A DNA stretch of 64,000 nucleotides from Quercus robur (taxonomy: Eukaryota > Streptophyta > Magnoliopsida > Fagales > Fagaceae), in NCBI RefSeq assembly GCF_932294415.1, contig NC_065536.1, positions 744,001-808,000 on the forward strand, written 5' to 3'. Positions 1-11,603 of the stretch are shown here, piece after piece. The number at the start of each line of letters is the position of its first letter. Within the stretch, counting starts at the first letter, position 1. The notes under the pieces are model-generated. The model was not told the DNA's origin and did not search any database. It was given only the letters and a program-made list of their open reading frames with translations. The position numbers and the translations under genes were made by a program.

Positions 1-2655
1 ATAACATCAGAAAGAGCCATTTAAGGACGCTTTTCGGAATCCTTAAAAATGGAAATAATTACTACAGAGACTCAGATGCTTTCTAGAAGAAAAAAAAAAA
101 CTTTGATCTTATCACTAGAAGGCATAATAGAAGAACAAAATATGATTAAGAGAGTAGGTGAATTTGCTCAGATGGTAAAGTTATGAGTGTTGATATCACA
201 AAAACCATGTCAAAAAACAAGGCTTTACCAAAAACATCAATACTAAATAATTAAGGCAATCATATCTTCAAGGGGACAATAGAACATGGATAGACACTAA
301 TCTAAGAAGGAAATCAATAAGGTGCAGCACTTGTCTAAATTGAAGAAATTACAGAAACTAAAAGCAACCCTCAAAATATAGGATCATAACTTGTAGAAAT
401 GCAGATCATGATAAGAGGATCGCAAACCTGTATTCCAACACACTGATTACTTTTGATGATAAAGGATTGTCAAAGAAACCAATTGAAAAAAACATAATTA
501 AGATTTCAATTTACTGTGGAATACAAGTAACTTTTAAGCCATAATAGTTTGAGGCTATGAGCCGTGACAGTGATTAAGGCCTATCAGAATTCAAGAACAG
601 TTTCCAGGTGATTTGCTTCTATCTTAGGATTTACTTTTATACTATGCACATAAAACTCATACCAGCAAATGAGAAATACACAAAAGGAAGATTATAAAAT
701 CTTTTCAGAAGGCACTTCTGATAGATCACAAATTCACACACAAATCAACCAACCCCATATCTAGATTGGGTGGAGTTAGAAAAAATAATAATAAATAAAA
801 CCAATAATCATAGCATATTAATCTGATTAGAAGGATAACCTGGGTACAAGAGCAGTCAAAGTTTAACCAAACACAAGCTAGCAAAGTTCTTTCACAAGTG
901 AGAAAAGGAAAATGGAAAATTTTAAAACCGAAAGAGAAACTACTTGCTTAAGCTATGGATTAGAGCATCATAGCACCCCAAAAAAAAAAAGATTTATGAT
1001 GAAGATATAAAAAGATCACTGATAATCTGATATTAATGATCAACATATTGTAAAGACTATTGTATTGTGCTGCACGTGATGATGAATAGTGAATACAGAG
1101 AGTATAAGTCAAACCTTGCATAAAGGTTCAAGTTACGAAGGTGCTGAAGCTGAGATAATATTTCTAGGCTCTAACCTACATATCCACATAAATAGGAGAG
1201 AAGGAAGATATCTCTAGATTCATTTTTGTCCTCAACCATATAAATTATCTTTATGGCAAACACAAGCCACGTGCCTACCTATCAAAGGCTTTTCTTACTC
1301 GTTAGTAACTTGCACAATCATGTGTTTTATGCATGGCATGCAAACACTGAGTTATAGTACTTACTTTGTCTGAAAACTTTTAACATTGTTTTTTTCTTTT
1401 TGGCAGAACTTTTTTCCAAAATGGGTTGGAAAAAAATTACCCACCTTTAATAGCAATGTACATAACCATTCATGTTTGTTTTTAACCCAATAGTTATTTG
1501 ATTTATTTAAATTACATAATAAATCATATGATTTAAAATACATGTAGGGAACCTCGCCATAATGTTAATTTTTGTTGTTATTGTTAGATTAAAATATGTG
1601 TAGATGGTAATTGAATATGTAACCTACAAAGGCCCTAATCTACATAGAAAATTTCTCTTGCAAGTCACTTATTAACAATCCAACGAGTAAATATCATGTA
1701 GAAAATTGGTAGGAACAACATTTGACAAAAAAAAAATGTATAATATTAAATTATATGAATATTCACTCATTAGATTGTTACATGGATGACTTGGTAAACC
1801 TGTTATAAAATATATTTTTTTCACATCTGCTAAGGTGAAAAAAAATTCGAATTTGTTTTCACTTCATGATCATTACCCTTTTCTTTATTTTGATGAAAGA
1901 AAGCTAGTAGCAAAACAATAAAACTACTGGTGACCTTGTTCATCTAATTTGCGTTTGGTGTGGTTAGGCACTAGCTTCTTTAATCCTGACAACCGAAAGT
2001 ACCTAGAAGTTTCCACAAGATGTGCACCAAGGCTTGGACAAGTGAAGAGCGGGATGGCATTGTTCCCATACTGACTATGAAATTGAAACAAGAGTTCTTT
2101 GAGAAAAGCTTATGGTGCATGATTGTACAATTGTACTCTAGCTAGGAAAGTAGCACATAATATTTTTTTCCCCTTCTTTGAGCTATAACACAGTTTTCAT
2201 GTGGTAGCATAAGAAAATGACATCCAATGGTTGCATTTTTTTCTGAAGAATTAAGCGTTGATGGCAGGCAATCATTTTCATTTGCATTTGTTTCTTTGGA
2301 AAATGGCAGAAAAGGACAATTAGAATGACATACGTACACAGGAAGCTATTTGATTGTTTTCATGCCAATTTGGAAGCATATATGATGGACTCGTGGAAGC
2401 AACCTAGTCCATGAGTTCCAAGTAACTACCAAACCTTACTCTTATGTCAAAAACCTTACTCTTAGTTACTGCTCTTCCTAACATTTTTTGACACGCATGT
2501 AGGTCAAACATATTTATGAGAACAAACAAAAGAGAGGAAAAATAAAATTGCAGCCTATGTATGTTATATATTCAATTACACTGCTTCTTCATTATCAGTT
2601 TGCCTCTACAATGAGCAAGTTGTATCCACTCATTTTAGTAAAGGTATTGAGCTAT
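1..2655. other. Intergenic stretch, no gene recognised
   Basis: AT-rich sequence in which I see only short chance frames and homopolymer runs. No splice-bounded coding stretch, transposon end or RNA gene could be supported. Confidence 0.5.
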
Positions 2656-2659
2656 TGGA

Positions 2660-2785
2660 ACTTTTTTATTTTTTATTTTTTATTCAATAGTTACAATAGG
2701 TGAAAAAGATTTGAACTCTATATATTTTCATTTTAAACACTAGTAGGTGTTAATTGAGTTACAAAACTCTCTTGGCCAACTAATA
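2660..2785 (-). repeat. SINE-like tRNA-derived fragment
   Basis: Read on the minus strand, there is an A-box-like GTAACTCAATTAACACC, then about 50 bases later a B-box-like AGAGTTCAAATC. After these comes a tail matching other short pieces in the window (for example near 13800), with an AT-rich run at the end. This order is that of plant tRNA-derived SINEs. It could also be chance similarity in AT-rich DNA. No target duplication was found. Confidence 0.35.
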
Positions 2786-3074
2786 CGATTTGAAAAAAAA
2801 AAATTATGGAAAGCTAATATGTATTTAATTCCACAATAAGCGTATATGTTATGATCCTAGTATTCTACATGAATTAAGTATAAATTTAACCATGTGTTTA
2901 TAAGCTCTTGGACACCTTCACCTTGCAAGCTGGTTTTCAAGAGTGAGTTCTGCCTATGAGTTTTTAATTACTATACTAGTCGTAGACCCACGTGTTGCGC
3001 GTGATAATATTATAGTTTTAGTTATTATTAGTTAATAGTTGGTTTTTCATTTTCTTTCAAGTTAATATATTGAC

Positions 3075-3478
3075 TTTTAAAAAATATACAATCTAATATA
3101 TTAATTCAACAACAACAATAATAATAATAATAATAATAATGTTGAATAAAATAATATGAGAAGAAAAAAATAAAAATAAAAGATATAACAATAAACGCCA
3201 GATTAATTATCTCTAAATAAATACCAAATTATTTAAATCATATTATTTAATATTAAAATATTACATTCTTATATACTATTGAATTTTAAAAAAATATACA
3301 ATCTAATATATTAATTCAACAACAATAATAATAATGTTGAATAAAATAATATGATAAGAAAAAAATAAAAATAAAAGATATAACAATAAATGCCAAATCA
3401 ATTATCTCTAAATAAATACCAAATTATTTAAATCATATTATGTAATATTAAAATATTACATTCTTATATACTATCTTT
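3075..3478. repeat. Tandem duplication of about 200 bp inside the Helitron
   Basis: A unit starting TTTTAAAAAATATACAATCT at 3075 recurs at 3284 and is nearly identical through the ATATACTAT stretch. The copies are 3075-3283 and 3284-3478. The main difference is the length of the AAT run. A more diverged third copy lies at about 3979-4113. Confidence 0.8.
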
Positions 3479-4275
3479 AATTTTTTACAATGCAATATGA
3501 TAAAATTTAACAACCAAAAAAAAAAAAAAAAAAAACTGAAAACACAATTAAATTGGATCAACCTAAAGTAGAGTTCTAAAAAATACAAAAATTTCTCAAC
3601 CTAAAGTGAAGATGCAAATTTTATATATATAAAATATATATATATATATATATCACCAAAAATTGAGAGAGAGAGAGAGAGAAATAAATTTTTTTGTGAA
3701 GAAAAATTATGCATATAATGGAAAAGAGAATGCCAAATTTATACTAAAAGGATAACAATAAGAAGAACAAAATAAAGGGAAAGATGAAGAGTGATATTAA
3801 GAGAGAGGGTGGTGAGGAGATGAAAATGTAAAGAGAAAGAGAAAGGTTGGAGAAAATGTAAATGTTAAAAAAAGTGAGTACAATTTAATTTATTTAAATT
3901 TAAATAAAATATTATATGTTTAATTAAAAAAATATAAATAATTTAATTATATGGAGGATGCAACTGAGTTTAAATATTGAATAAAATAAGATGAAAAGAT
4001 TAAAAAAGTAAAAATATAATATACATATATATAACAATAAATACCAAATTACCCAAATTATGTTATGTAATAGAATAGTATATATTATATTCTTATATAT
4101 TATCTTTTTAAATTTTTTTATAACGCAATAGTATAATATTTAACAATCAAAGAGAGCAAAAAAAAAAACTTAAAACACAAAACTAAATCGTACCAACCCA
4201 ACGTAGAGTTATAACAAACACAAAAATTTATCAACTTAAGCAGTGATGCAAGAAAAAAAAAACTCCAAAAATAAT

Positions 4276-4280
<5 letters not shown>

Positions 4281-4322
<42 letters not shown>
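4281..4322. repeat. TG/GA microsatellite
   Basis: A short TG run passes directly into a GA run of about 34 bases inside the minus-strand Helitron. Confidence 0.9.
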
Positions 4323-4325
<3 letters not shown>

Positions 4326-4872
4326 CCTTTCTGTAATGAAAAACTATACAAAAAATGGAAGAGAGAATAACAAATTTATAGAAGATGGTGTGAATATGAA
4401 GAGACAAAATAAAAGAAAATGAATGGAAAGATGAATAGTGACATTAAGGTTGAGAGTAGTAGGGAGATGAAAAGGTAAGAGAGGGAAAGATGAAGGGACA
4501 AAATAAAGAAAGATGAAAATTGATATTAAGGTTGAGGGTAGTGGGGAGATAAAAAGGTAAAGGCGTGAGAAAGGTTGGAGAAAGTGAAATTATTAAAAAA
4601 AAAAAGTAAATGTTAAAAAACAATTATAGGAAAATTGAAAAGAAAAAAGATAATGACGTGGATGCTGATGTGACTCAACATGAACACAGTAACATTAAAC
4701 GCTATGTTTTAGCTTTTAGTAATATATAGATTAGTCTACCTTATAACTATATTTAAGATTATATGGAAATACAATTTAACCTCTTTATTTTTGGGGTAAA
4801 TAGCTACAGTTTTAACAAATCCTTTTGGAGTACTATCTATGCAAATATGGTATACAAGTCTTTACTCTTTTA

Positions 4873-5079
4873 GGGTCCATTTGAATACCACTTATTTTGT
4901 TAAAAACTGAAAAACAATAAAAAATAATAAAAAAGTTACTGTTCACGCATTTGGCACTGTTCATAAGCCTAAAATCAATGTTCATGGACAATGAACAATG
5001 CCAGACGCGCGTCCAAGGAAAAAAAAAAAAAAAAACGCAGAAAACACAACGCAAGAAACGCAATACCCAAACGCCACCT
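4873..5079. mobile_element. MITE, copy 1 of a four-copy family
   Basis: The left end is GGGTCCATTTGAA and the right end is CCCAAACGCCACC. The interior contains GTTACTGTTCACGC, GGCACTGTTCATAAGCC and an A-rich run before CGCAGAAAACACAACGC. The same layout recurs at 30034, 34477 and 40925. The 34477 copy has an 8-bp target duplication, so the family is probably hAT-type. No protein is encoded. Confidence 0.6.
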
Positions 5080-5504
5080 TAATATCATAATAACAAATGA
5101 TATTAGATCAACTTGATCACACCGTGACTAGCAATTCCTAATTTAATCCGTAAGAAATTAGATGAGTTCTATTCGTATCAACTTGAATCATGAATGTCTT
5201 TATTTGAAACACATAAGCGACAGTTGAGATAACAAAAACTTTTGGCATACTTTAAGATTCTCATCTATATATATATATATATAAAACCGAAGCCTTTGCT
5301 GGCACCACAATTTTCCACGTCAGCACAATATTTAAAAATAAAAATATTATAATACCTCAAAACCCTAGCAACCTTACCCCTCTCTCAAGTTAAGAAATAT
5401 AAAGCCACAGTTTCTGCAAACTCTCTCTCTCCAAACGTAAATATCAAATTCAACCCCTTTAATTTCTCTTTATATTTTTGAGGCCTCTATAGAGTTATAG
5501 TGAA

Positions 5505-6810
5505 TAGGGATGGCAATTTAGATCCGACCCGTGGATACCCGGTCTGGCCCGACCCTAATGGGCCGGATTTTATCCGGTCCGATAAAGAATAGGATCGGGT
5601 ATGGGTTTTAAAAAAAAAAACCCGAAGCGGATCCGGGTCGGGTCCGGGTTTTATTAAAAAAATCCGAAACTCGACCCGGATAAGACCCGGTTACCATAAA
5701 ATTACTAAAAAACCCCCTATATATATATAGCTAAACAGAACACAAACCCTAACTCCCTCATTTCTCAGCTCACGCCTCCAGCCTCCTCACCCTCACTCCC
5801 TCATTTCTGCTCAAACCTTTTTAGTCCTCACCCTCGCCCCTCACTGCCTTACACAGCACACGGCCTCACACCTCACGTAGCCACGCTCCGTCTCAGGGCC
5901 TCACACCTCACGCTCCGTCTCACGCATGGTCGTCGCCCCCCTCACGGACTCACTCTCACTCTCCAGGCACAGCCGATCGCACCAGATCCTTCAAAGCCCA
6001 GCAGATGTTTTTCCTTGTTGGCTGATTGTAAGATTCATCTAGTCATCTGTGTCAATCAAAACAGTGATGTCTTCCTCCGACGATCTATGCAACCTAGCCT
6101 CAGCTGCGCACGCTGCCGTGGCGCGTATGTCGCTCGGCGACATCGACGAGACGACGACGGTATCAGATACAAAAGAATCAAAATAGGGTTTTATTTTATA
6201 TTTTTTTTTGTTTGTGATTTGTGTTTTTTTTCTTTTAGTAAAAATTATGTATTAACAGAGAAGAGCAAAAAATCAAGCTGATTTGTGTTTCTGTTCATGT
6301 TTGGGATTGTGATTTGTATTTTTTTTTTTTTTTTTTTATGGTGAAAATTTTGTATTAACAAAGAAGAGAAAAAAAAGAAAAAAGAAAAAAAAAAAGAACT
6401 GATTTGTTTCCTCTTTTTTTTACAAAAAAAAAAAAAAAAGGAAAAAAAATCTTACACTATGGCATAATGCATATGCATATACTGATATACTCAAGATCTT
6501 TACACAAGCTGATTTGGTGTGAGATTTTTTTTAAAATTTTTTTCCCCTTCACATTTTAAACTGGTTGGGCCTATTTTTGGCATCTGGGCGTTAAAAAAAA
6601 ATTGGTTGTGATTGGGCCATGATTTGGTCCGAGAATTAGGCCTAGCTGGACGGGGCCCGCGGGGCCCGTGGAGCCCAGTGGGGCGGGTCTGGGCCCTGGA
6701 AAAAAAAAACCCGTTTAGTAAACGGGCCGGGTCCGGGCCGTGGGTCTTGGCCCGCGGGTGGGTCCGGGTATGGAAAAACCCGGCCCGAATCCGACCCGTT
6801 GCCATCCCTA
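5505..6810. mobile_element. Non-autonomous hAT element nested in the Helitron
   Basis: The perfect 12-bp terminal inverted repeats are TAGGGATGGCAA and TTGCCATCCCTA. Flanking 8-bp direct repeats are ATAGTGAA (5497-5504) and ATAGTGAG (6811-6818), with one mismatch, as hAT elements produce. The subterminal regions are packed with GGGTC, CCGG and CGGGCC motifs on both sides, typical transposase-binding arrays. No transposase remains. The GC-rich open frames at 6500-6880 are products of these motifs and not genes. Confidence 0.8.
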
Positions 6811-6854
6811 ATAGTGAGTTATATTGATTTTGTTTTTCGTTTGTGTGTGTATAG

Positions 6855-7162
6855 ATGGTCATAATACTCCGGTATTCCAAGAGAAGTTTGTGTTTACGTT
6901 AATTGAAGGCCTTAAAGAGATAAGTGTTGCAGTTTGGAATAGCAATACAAAAGATGATTTCATTGGCAGCGGAAAGTAATTACTTTGTCTCATATTTTTG
7001 TTTTTTGAATTGATTTTGTGTGCTTTTTAGACCCTTTTGGATCAATTTTGTTAATTGGGTGTTTTTTTTTTTTTTTTTTTTTTTTTATAGGGTCCAATTG
7101 GGGAAGGTTCTTTCAAAGGGTTACGACGACCGCACTTGGTGTCTGTATACTAATAGTGGGGG
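6855..7162 (+). pseudogene. Captured C2-domain protein gene fragment (two exons)
   Basis: Exon 6855-6975 reads (D)GHNTPVFQEKFVFTLIEG and continues KEISVAVWNSNTKDDFIGSGK. It is followed by a GT...AG intron (6976-7090) and exon 7091-7162 reading VQLGKVLSKGYDDRTWCLYT. The NP.FNE-like start, the VWN...DDFIG turn and the GYDD.TW strand match plant C2-domain proteins (elicitor-responsive or 16-kDa phloem type), which bind phospholipid and calcium. Only the C-terminal half of one C2 domain is present and there is no start codon, so it is a captured genomic fragment. The exact donor gene is not known. Confidence 0.7.
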
Positions 7163-7639
7163 GTAAGTGTTATAAATTACTAACCCTTTTAAGTGTATAA
7201 TCTGTTTCTAAAATTATCTATAATATTTTGTCCTCCGAAAATTTTATCTCTTTAATTTTAGTATATTGTGTTTCTTAAACTATAGACAGATTTTCTTTGT
7301 TTCTTATTTTCAATAATAAATCATTTTATTGCAATACCGGTAATTGTTTGAGAAATCCAATATGTTCATATCTCTATAGAATAGAGAATAGTAGAAGCCA
7401 ATTTTATTACAACTACTTAAATTGAGTTGACTTAATTCTGTACAGTTACAAAGTATAGCATGAAAGATAATGGAATTAATTGTTGTAAATTTTTCAGAAA
7501 GCTACTTTAAATAATAAGTCAATGTGTCTCTTACATTTGGGTATTAGTTAGAATTATTTTTCAAATGATTGTACTAATAAAAGTGAATGTGTATAAATTT
7601 TGTTTAACTATCCCGTGCATCGCACGGGTTAGCGACTAG

Positions 7640-8437
7640 TAATATAAATAACACCAACTTTTTAACCTACCATACCAACGTGTGGAGCACAAAAGGTCAA
7701 TTATTCTTTTAAATAAATTATAAATGTGACAATGTTGTGCCACTAAATTCACTTAGTTTTTTAATGAAAAATTTTAATTACATTTCCTTATATATTATAT
7801 TAAGTTTCTCAATTAAATTTAAACTCTTGGTTGTAGACTTGTAGTGATTAATGTACCACAAATAGTATTATCCGTTGCAAGTACAATTAAATTCAATATA
7901 GTTATGTGTTTGAATTTAATTGACAAACCTAATATACAACTACAACATCTACAAATTACTTATGAAAAAATAATTTTTTTTGCAAAATTTTATTATTCTA
8001 AATTTCAAATATTTAATGAATTTCTCATATCTTTCAACTAGTTGTCCTAAAAAAAACACCCTATAGTTATCAAGCACCAGTATATGAATTACAGGCCCAT
8101 TGGCATAGAGACCCAAACTCTTGAAAACAGAAGTACATTATAGGTAACTGGCCCATAATCATGTCTCCGTTGGATAGTATAAGTATTTGATCCAACATCC
8201 AAATTTGAACCCGTCCCATCTGGCATTTATTTGGATATTTAGACTATTTGAAAAAAAGTTAGCTTATTTTTTAGCTTATTTTTTCACTTAAAGTGGATTA
8301 CATTGCACTGTTAAGCAGGTCTTATTATTTCAAAATTCTGCTTTATATATATATATATATATATGAGAAATGCTAATGAATGCGTATTTGTTAATAATCC
8401 ATTTAAAGAAAATTTTTATGCGAAAAAAAAAAAAATT
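7640..8437. other. Intergenic AT-rich stretch
   Basis: No coding or structural signal was found beyond an AT microsatellite near 8344-8364. Confidence 0.5.
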
Positions 8438-8859
8438 AGGTTATGTTTGGTAATAGATTTTATTTTCTATTTTCAAAAACTTGTTTTTGGGAATATTAAA
8501 AAAAAAAACAATTTTCTTATATTTTTGAAATCAAAAACATATTTGATTAGTTGAAATTAAAAAAATAGTTTTTTTTAAAAAAATAGAAAATACTAAAATA
8601 TGTTGTTACTAGGATTTGAACTCTAATACTAATTCATTAAATGAGACAAATTTATTAAATTAAATGTGTGTTTTCATTAACTTTTGAAAATTAGAAACTG
8701 AAAATAGTTTTTTGTAGGTTTTCAGTTTCTTTCACAAATTGAGTTTTGAGAACATTTTTTTGTTTTTGGGTTGCCAAACAAGTTTTTTAATTTAAAAAAT
8801 ATAAAATTTTTTTTGAAAACAAAAAATAATGGAAAAAAATAGTTGCCAAACATACCCTT
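8438..8859. mobile_element. MITE with GTATGTTTGG-type ends
   Basis: The left end AGGTTATGTTTGGTAA and right end TTGCCAAACATACCCT are imperfect inverted repeats around about 420 bp of AT-rich sequence. The interior has further inverted TTTTGAAAACAAAAA-like runs. No protein is encoded. The exact boundaries and target duplication are uncertain. Confidence 0.5.
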
Positions 8860-9259
8860 AAAATTTTGACAATTTTTTTATTTTCCATAAAAGTTGTGTC
8901 AAAACTTTCCTAAATGAATTGTTAACCAATGCCTTAAGAGTATTTGTTAGTATAACCATTTTTCTATATACTTTCAGTAAAAAAAAAAAAAAAAAAAAGT
9001 TTTAACAAAATAAGTTGATCTCAGTCCTTTATACACAGAAGTGAGAAAGTGAAATAAGAAATCACACCAGTTTTTCTAAAATTTTTGAACTATTTTAGTA
9101 TAAAAACTTACCTTTTTTTTTTTTTTTTTTTTTACACAATATAAATCCCTACATTAGATATTTTTTTTACACGTACACTTTTAATAAATCCCTTTATCAG
9201 TATACAGTACACTCTCTATTATTTAAATGATATTTGTATTTCTTTTATTATTATTTTAT

Positions 9260-9903
9260 GGGTAAATTTCACAAACTTACCTGAGGTTTGTAATAATTAG
9301 GTTCAGAATATTTTAAAACCCATCAATTTAGTCCTTGAAAGACAACTTTGTCCTAATATACCAAACGCCGTTAGTGATCCTCTCTTCTGTCTCTCTTTCT
9401 TCACTCTTAGAAAACCTCCATGAATACTCTTTACAAATAATCTAAAAAAAAAAAAAAAAAAACTCACTGACCTGAAAACGCTAAGCACAAAAAAAAAAAA
9501 AAACACTAATAGCATTCTTCACTATCCACCACACACAGAAACGATCCAAAACTCGTACTATCGAATCTAATGGCTGCGTTCTGATCTGCCTCCTCGTCAG
9601 CCAGAGGAGTGTTCGCTCTTTCGCCGTGGCTAAGATTCAGTTAGAGAGGAAAAGAGAGTTATGAGATAGAGAACTCAGGGAAGAGAGTTTTCTTTTTCTT
9701 TTTGAGAAACAGAGAAGAGAGTAAGAGTGGAGAGAAACGAGACAGAATCGAGAGAGGGAGAGAGAGAGAAAGAAGAGAGCAGTAACGGGGTTTGGTCCGT
9801 TAGGGACAAAGTTGTCTTTTGAGGATCAAATGGGTAGGTTTTAAAATGTTTTGGATCTGATTGGTATTATCACAAATCTCAGGTAGGTTTGTGAAATTTA
9901 CCC
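9260..9903. mobile_element. Small Mutator-like element (MULE) with 9-bp target duplication
   Basis: Both ends read GGGTAAATTTCACAAAC (right end inverted), and the inverted repeats extend for roughly 120 bp at about 85-90 percent identity by eye. A perfect 9-bp direct repeat TTATTTTAT flanks it at 9251-9259 and 9904-9912, the hallmark of Mutator-like insertion. The middle contains an A-rich block and a GA-rich block with no recognised gene. It ends just upstream of the 5' UTR of the next gene and may lie in its promoter. Confidence 0.85.
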
Positions 9904-9929
9904 TTATTTTATTAATATCTCATGTATTT

Positions 9930-10674
9930 GTCTCTCTTCTCAACACTCTCTCGCACTCTGTTTGTAGTTTTACTCCACGTCTCTCCTCCCTCCTCAACTC
10001 TTTGCTGCCTCTCCAGTCTTCTCCCTAACTCTCTGCTTCTCTCGTATCCCAAACCCCGACACTCACACACGGTGGCAAGGTGATATCGTCAGCAGCAACA
10101 TCGGCTCAACAATAGAGCTAGTCGGCTCGAAGCCATCTATAATCTATAGAATCAATCAAAGCTCAACAAGGTATAACTTTTCTATCAGTATTAGCTCCTT
10201 TCTACCTGGGTACTTCTTACATTTTCTTCATTGCTTAAAATTATTTGAAATTTATAGTTGAAATGATGCTCTATGGCCATTTTTGAGCTTGCCTTCTAAA
10301 TGTTTGACATAATGCCTCACCGAGCTATTGATTTAAAAGCACAGAATATATTTTTACCCAAAACTAATATAAAAAAATTGTTTCTTTCCTGTGGTTCGTA
10401 TTATTAAACCATGCTTGTAGACATGAGATATAAGTGGGTTTTCCAAATGTTTGATGTTTATTTGTGTATGAATAAGTAGAGGAATCAATAACAAGAAACA
10501 TTTTGAAGCAGGTTATTTTATATGTAATTGAGTATAAGATGGCCCTTTGGTTGTACTCTCATCTGGGTTTGTGTCAGTTTTCAGTTTCCCTGGTGAAAGA
10601 TTTCAAATTTTGAAGTTTGGGCATGTTTGTTGTTGTGTGATTAAAGGCTTTGGATTGCATCAGGGAAGTGCTAG
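9930..10674 (+). promoter_or_regulatory. 5' UTR with leader intron of the small membrane protein gene
   Basis: A CT-rich leader (about 9930-10170) ends at CTCAACAAG|GTATAACTTT. A matching acceptor TTGCATCAG|GGAAG lies at 10663, eleven bases before the ATG. The leader intron would be 10171-10663. A long first intron in the leader is common for housekeeping plant genes and often raises expression. The transcript start was not located. Confidence 0.5.
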
Positions 10675-11603
10675 ATGGCGTTGAGGCGGTTCCTTGGGTT
10701 TTCTGATGGTGAGTTGATGAGGTCGGATTCAAAACCTTGTTCCAGACTAATGAGACAGACGGCTGGAATTTTTACCGTTGGAGGAGGATTAGGATTTTGG
10801 ATTCTTTGTAGATTGCACTATGGTATGTCTAATGTTTTCCATTGCTTTTGTTATTTATGTTTTGTTTGTCTCTGGTAAATGACTAATTAGTATGATCCTT
10901 AATCTTTACCTTGGAGGAAGATGTGAGCGGTATTATATTTGCTGTATTTTATGCTATTGCTCTTTCTCAAATTTTGTCGTCTTCTCTAAGTTTGATATTT
11001 TGAAAAGTGATTGGTCTTCAATCGGCAATCTACATGCTAAAGTTTGGTATTGATTCTCTATCCTTTCCAGGGAAATTTGACCATTAGGACCCAGCTATTT
11101 ATTTTTCATTGTCACAAGTACTTGTTTATACTTTATAAAATTCAAAGGCTGTTTGATGCTGAATATTTCATGGTATAAGAAATATCAAATTATGTGAATG
11201 TGTTATCTTGTTTATGGGGATGTTTTTAACTAAAGGACTGTTTATGATTGCGTCATAAGGCAATGAATCTGAACTACTGTTTTTATTTCTTGCCATCTAA
11301 CATGATTGATCTAGTAATAACTACAATAAATTTCAAGATCAAATGCAGGCACTTGAAAGGGACCTTATGCTTTCAGTTCTTCCATCTCCCACTCGTGACT
11401 GTATTTTACTTATTTACTGTATCTGTGGTAACAAGAAATACGATTCCTCTGCTCATGCAGGTCCAAGAATTACGGTGCCTAGGAGCCTTCGGTGGGCAGC
11501 TTGTGGAGCAGTATCTGTTAGCTCTACGACTGCTTTACTGGTTCGCTTATTTAGTCCTGAATGTGAACCACAGAACATAGCTGCTTATGACAAGGGAAGT
11601 TAG
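10675..11603 (+). CDS. Conserved plant small membrane protein (two exons, 96 aa)
   Basis: The coding exons are 10675-10822 and 11461-11603, joined within a Gly codon at canonical GT...AG sites (TATG|GTATGT and TCATGCAG|GTCC). The product is about 96 residues, starts MALRRFLGFSDGELMRSDSK and ends NIAAYDKGS. Two hydrophobic stretches, about residues 30-48 (AGIFTVGGGLGFWILCRL) and 61-80, suggest two membrane spans with a basic loop (PRITVPRSLRW) between them. From memory it resembles an uncharacterised plant protein family found in most angiosperms, and I can give no function. The start has no competing upstream frame in the spliced leader. An exon-like stretch near 11771-11827 may be 3' UTR. 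Confidence 0.7.

Larger units (their letters stand above)
2976..4730 (-). mobile_element. Non-autonomous Helitron (minus strand)
   Basis: On the minus strand the element starts TCTATATATTACTAAAAG at 4730 and ends with a GC-rich hairpin (CACGCGCAACACGTG) followed by CTAG at 2979-2976. The host bases are A before and T after, the Helitron A|TC...CTAG|T signature. It has no Rep/helicase coding. The interior is AT-rich, with GA and AT microsatellites and about two and a half copies of a roughly 200-bp direct repeat. It depends on an autonomous relative for movement. Confidence 0.75.
5264..7639 (+). mobile_element. Non-autonomous Helitron carrying a C2-domain gene fragment
   Basis: It begins TC at 5264 after host A (TCTATATATA... 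then AAAACCGAAGCC). It ends with the hairpin CCCGTGCATCGCACGGG at 7612-7628, then eight bases later CTAG at 7636-7639 and host T. No Rep/helicase is present. It carries two exons of a C2-domain gene (6855-7162) with their splice sites. A hAT element (5505-6810) sits upstream of those exons, so the Helitron was there first. Without that insert it is about 1.07 kb. Confidence 0.8.

Noticed and set aside
6500-6880. Overlapping open frames of 126 codons (minus) and 71 codons (plus)
   Set aside because: They are made of the GC-rich GGGCCC/CCCGG subterminal motifs of the hAT element, and the composition is repetitive with no domain.
11248-11580. 110-codon plus-strand frame overlapping the second exon of the small membrane protein gene
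   Set aside because: It crosses the intron and uses another frame. The spliced frame gives the conserved protein.
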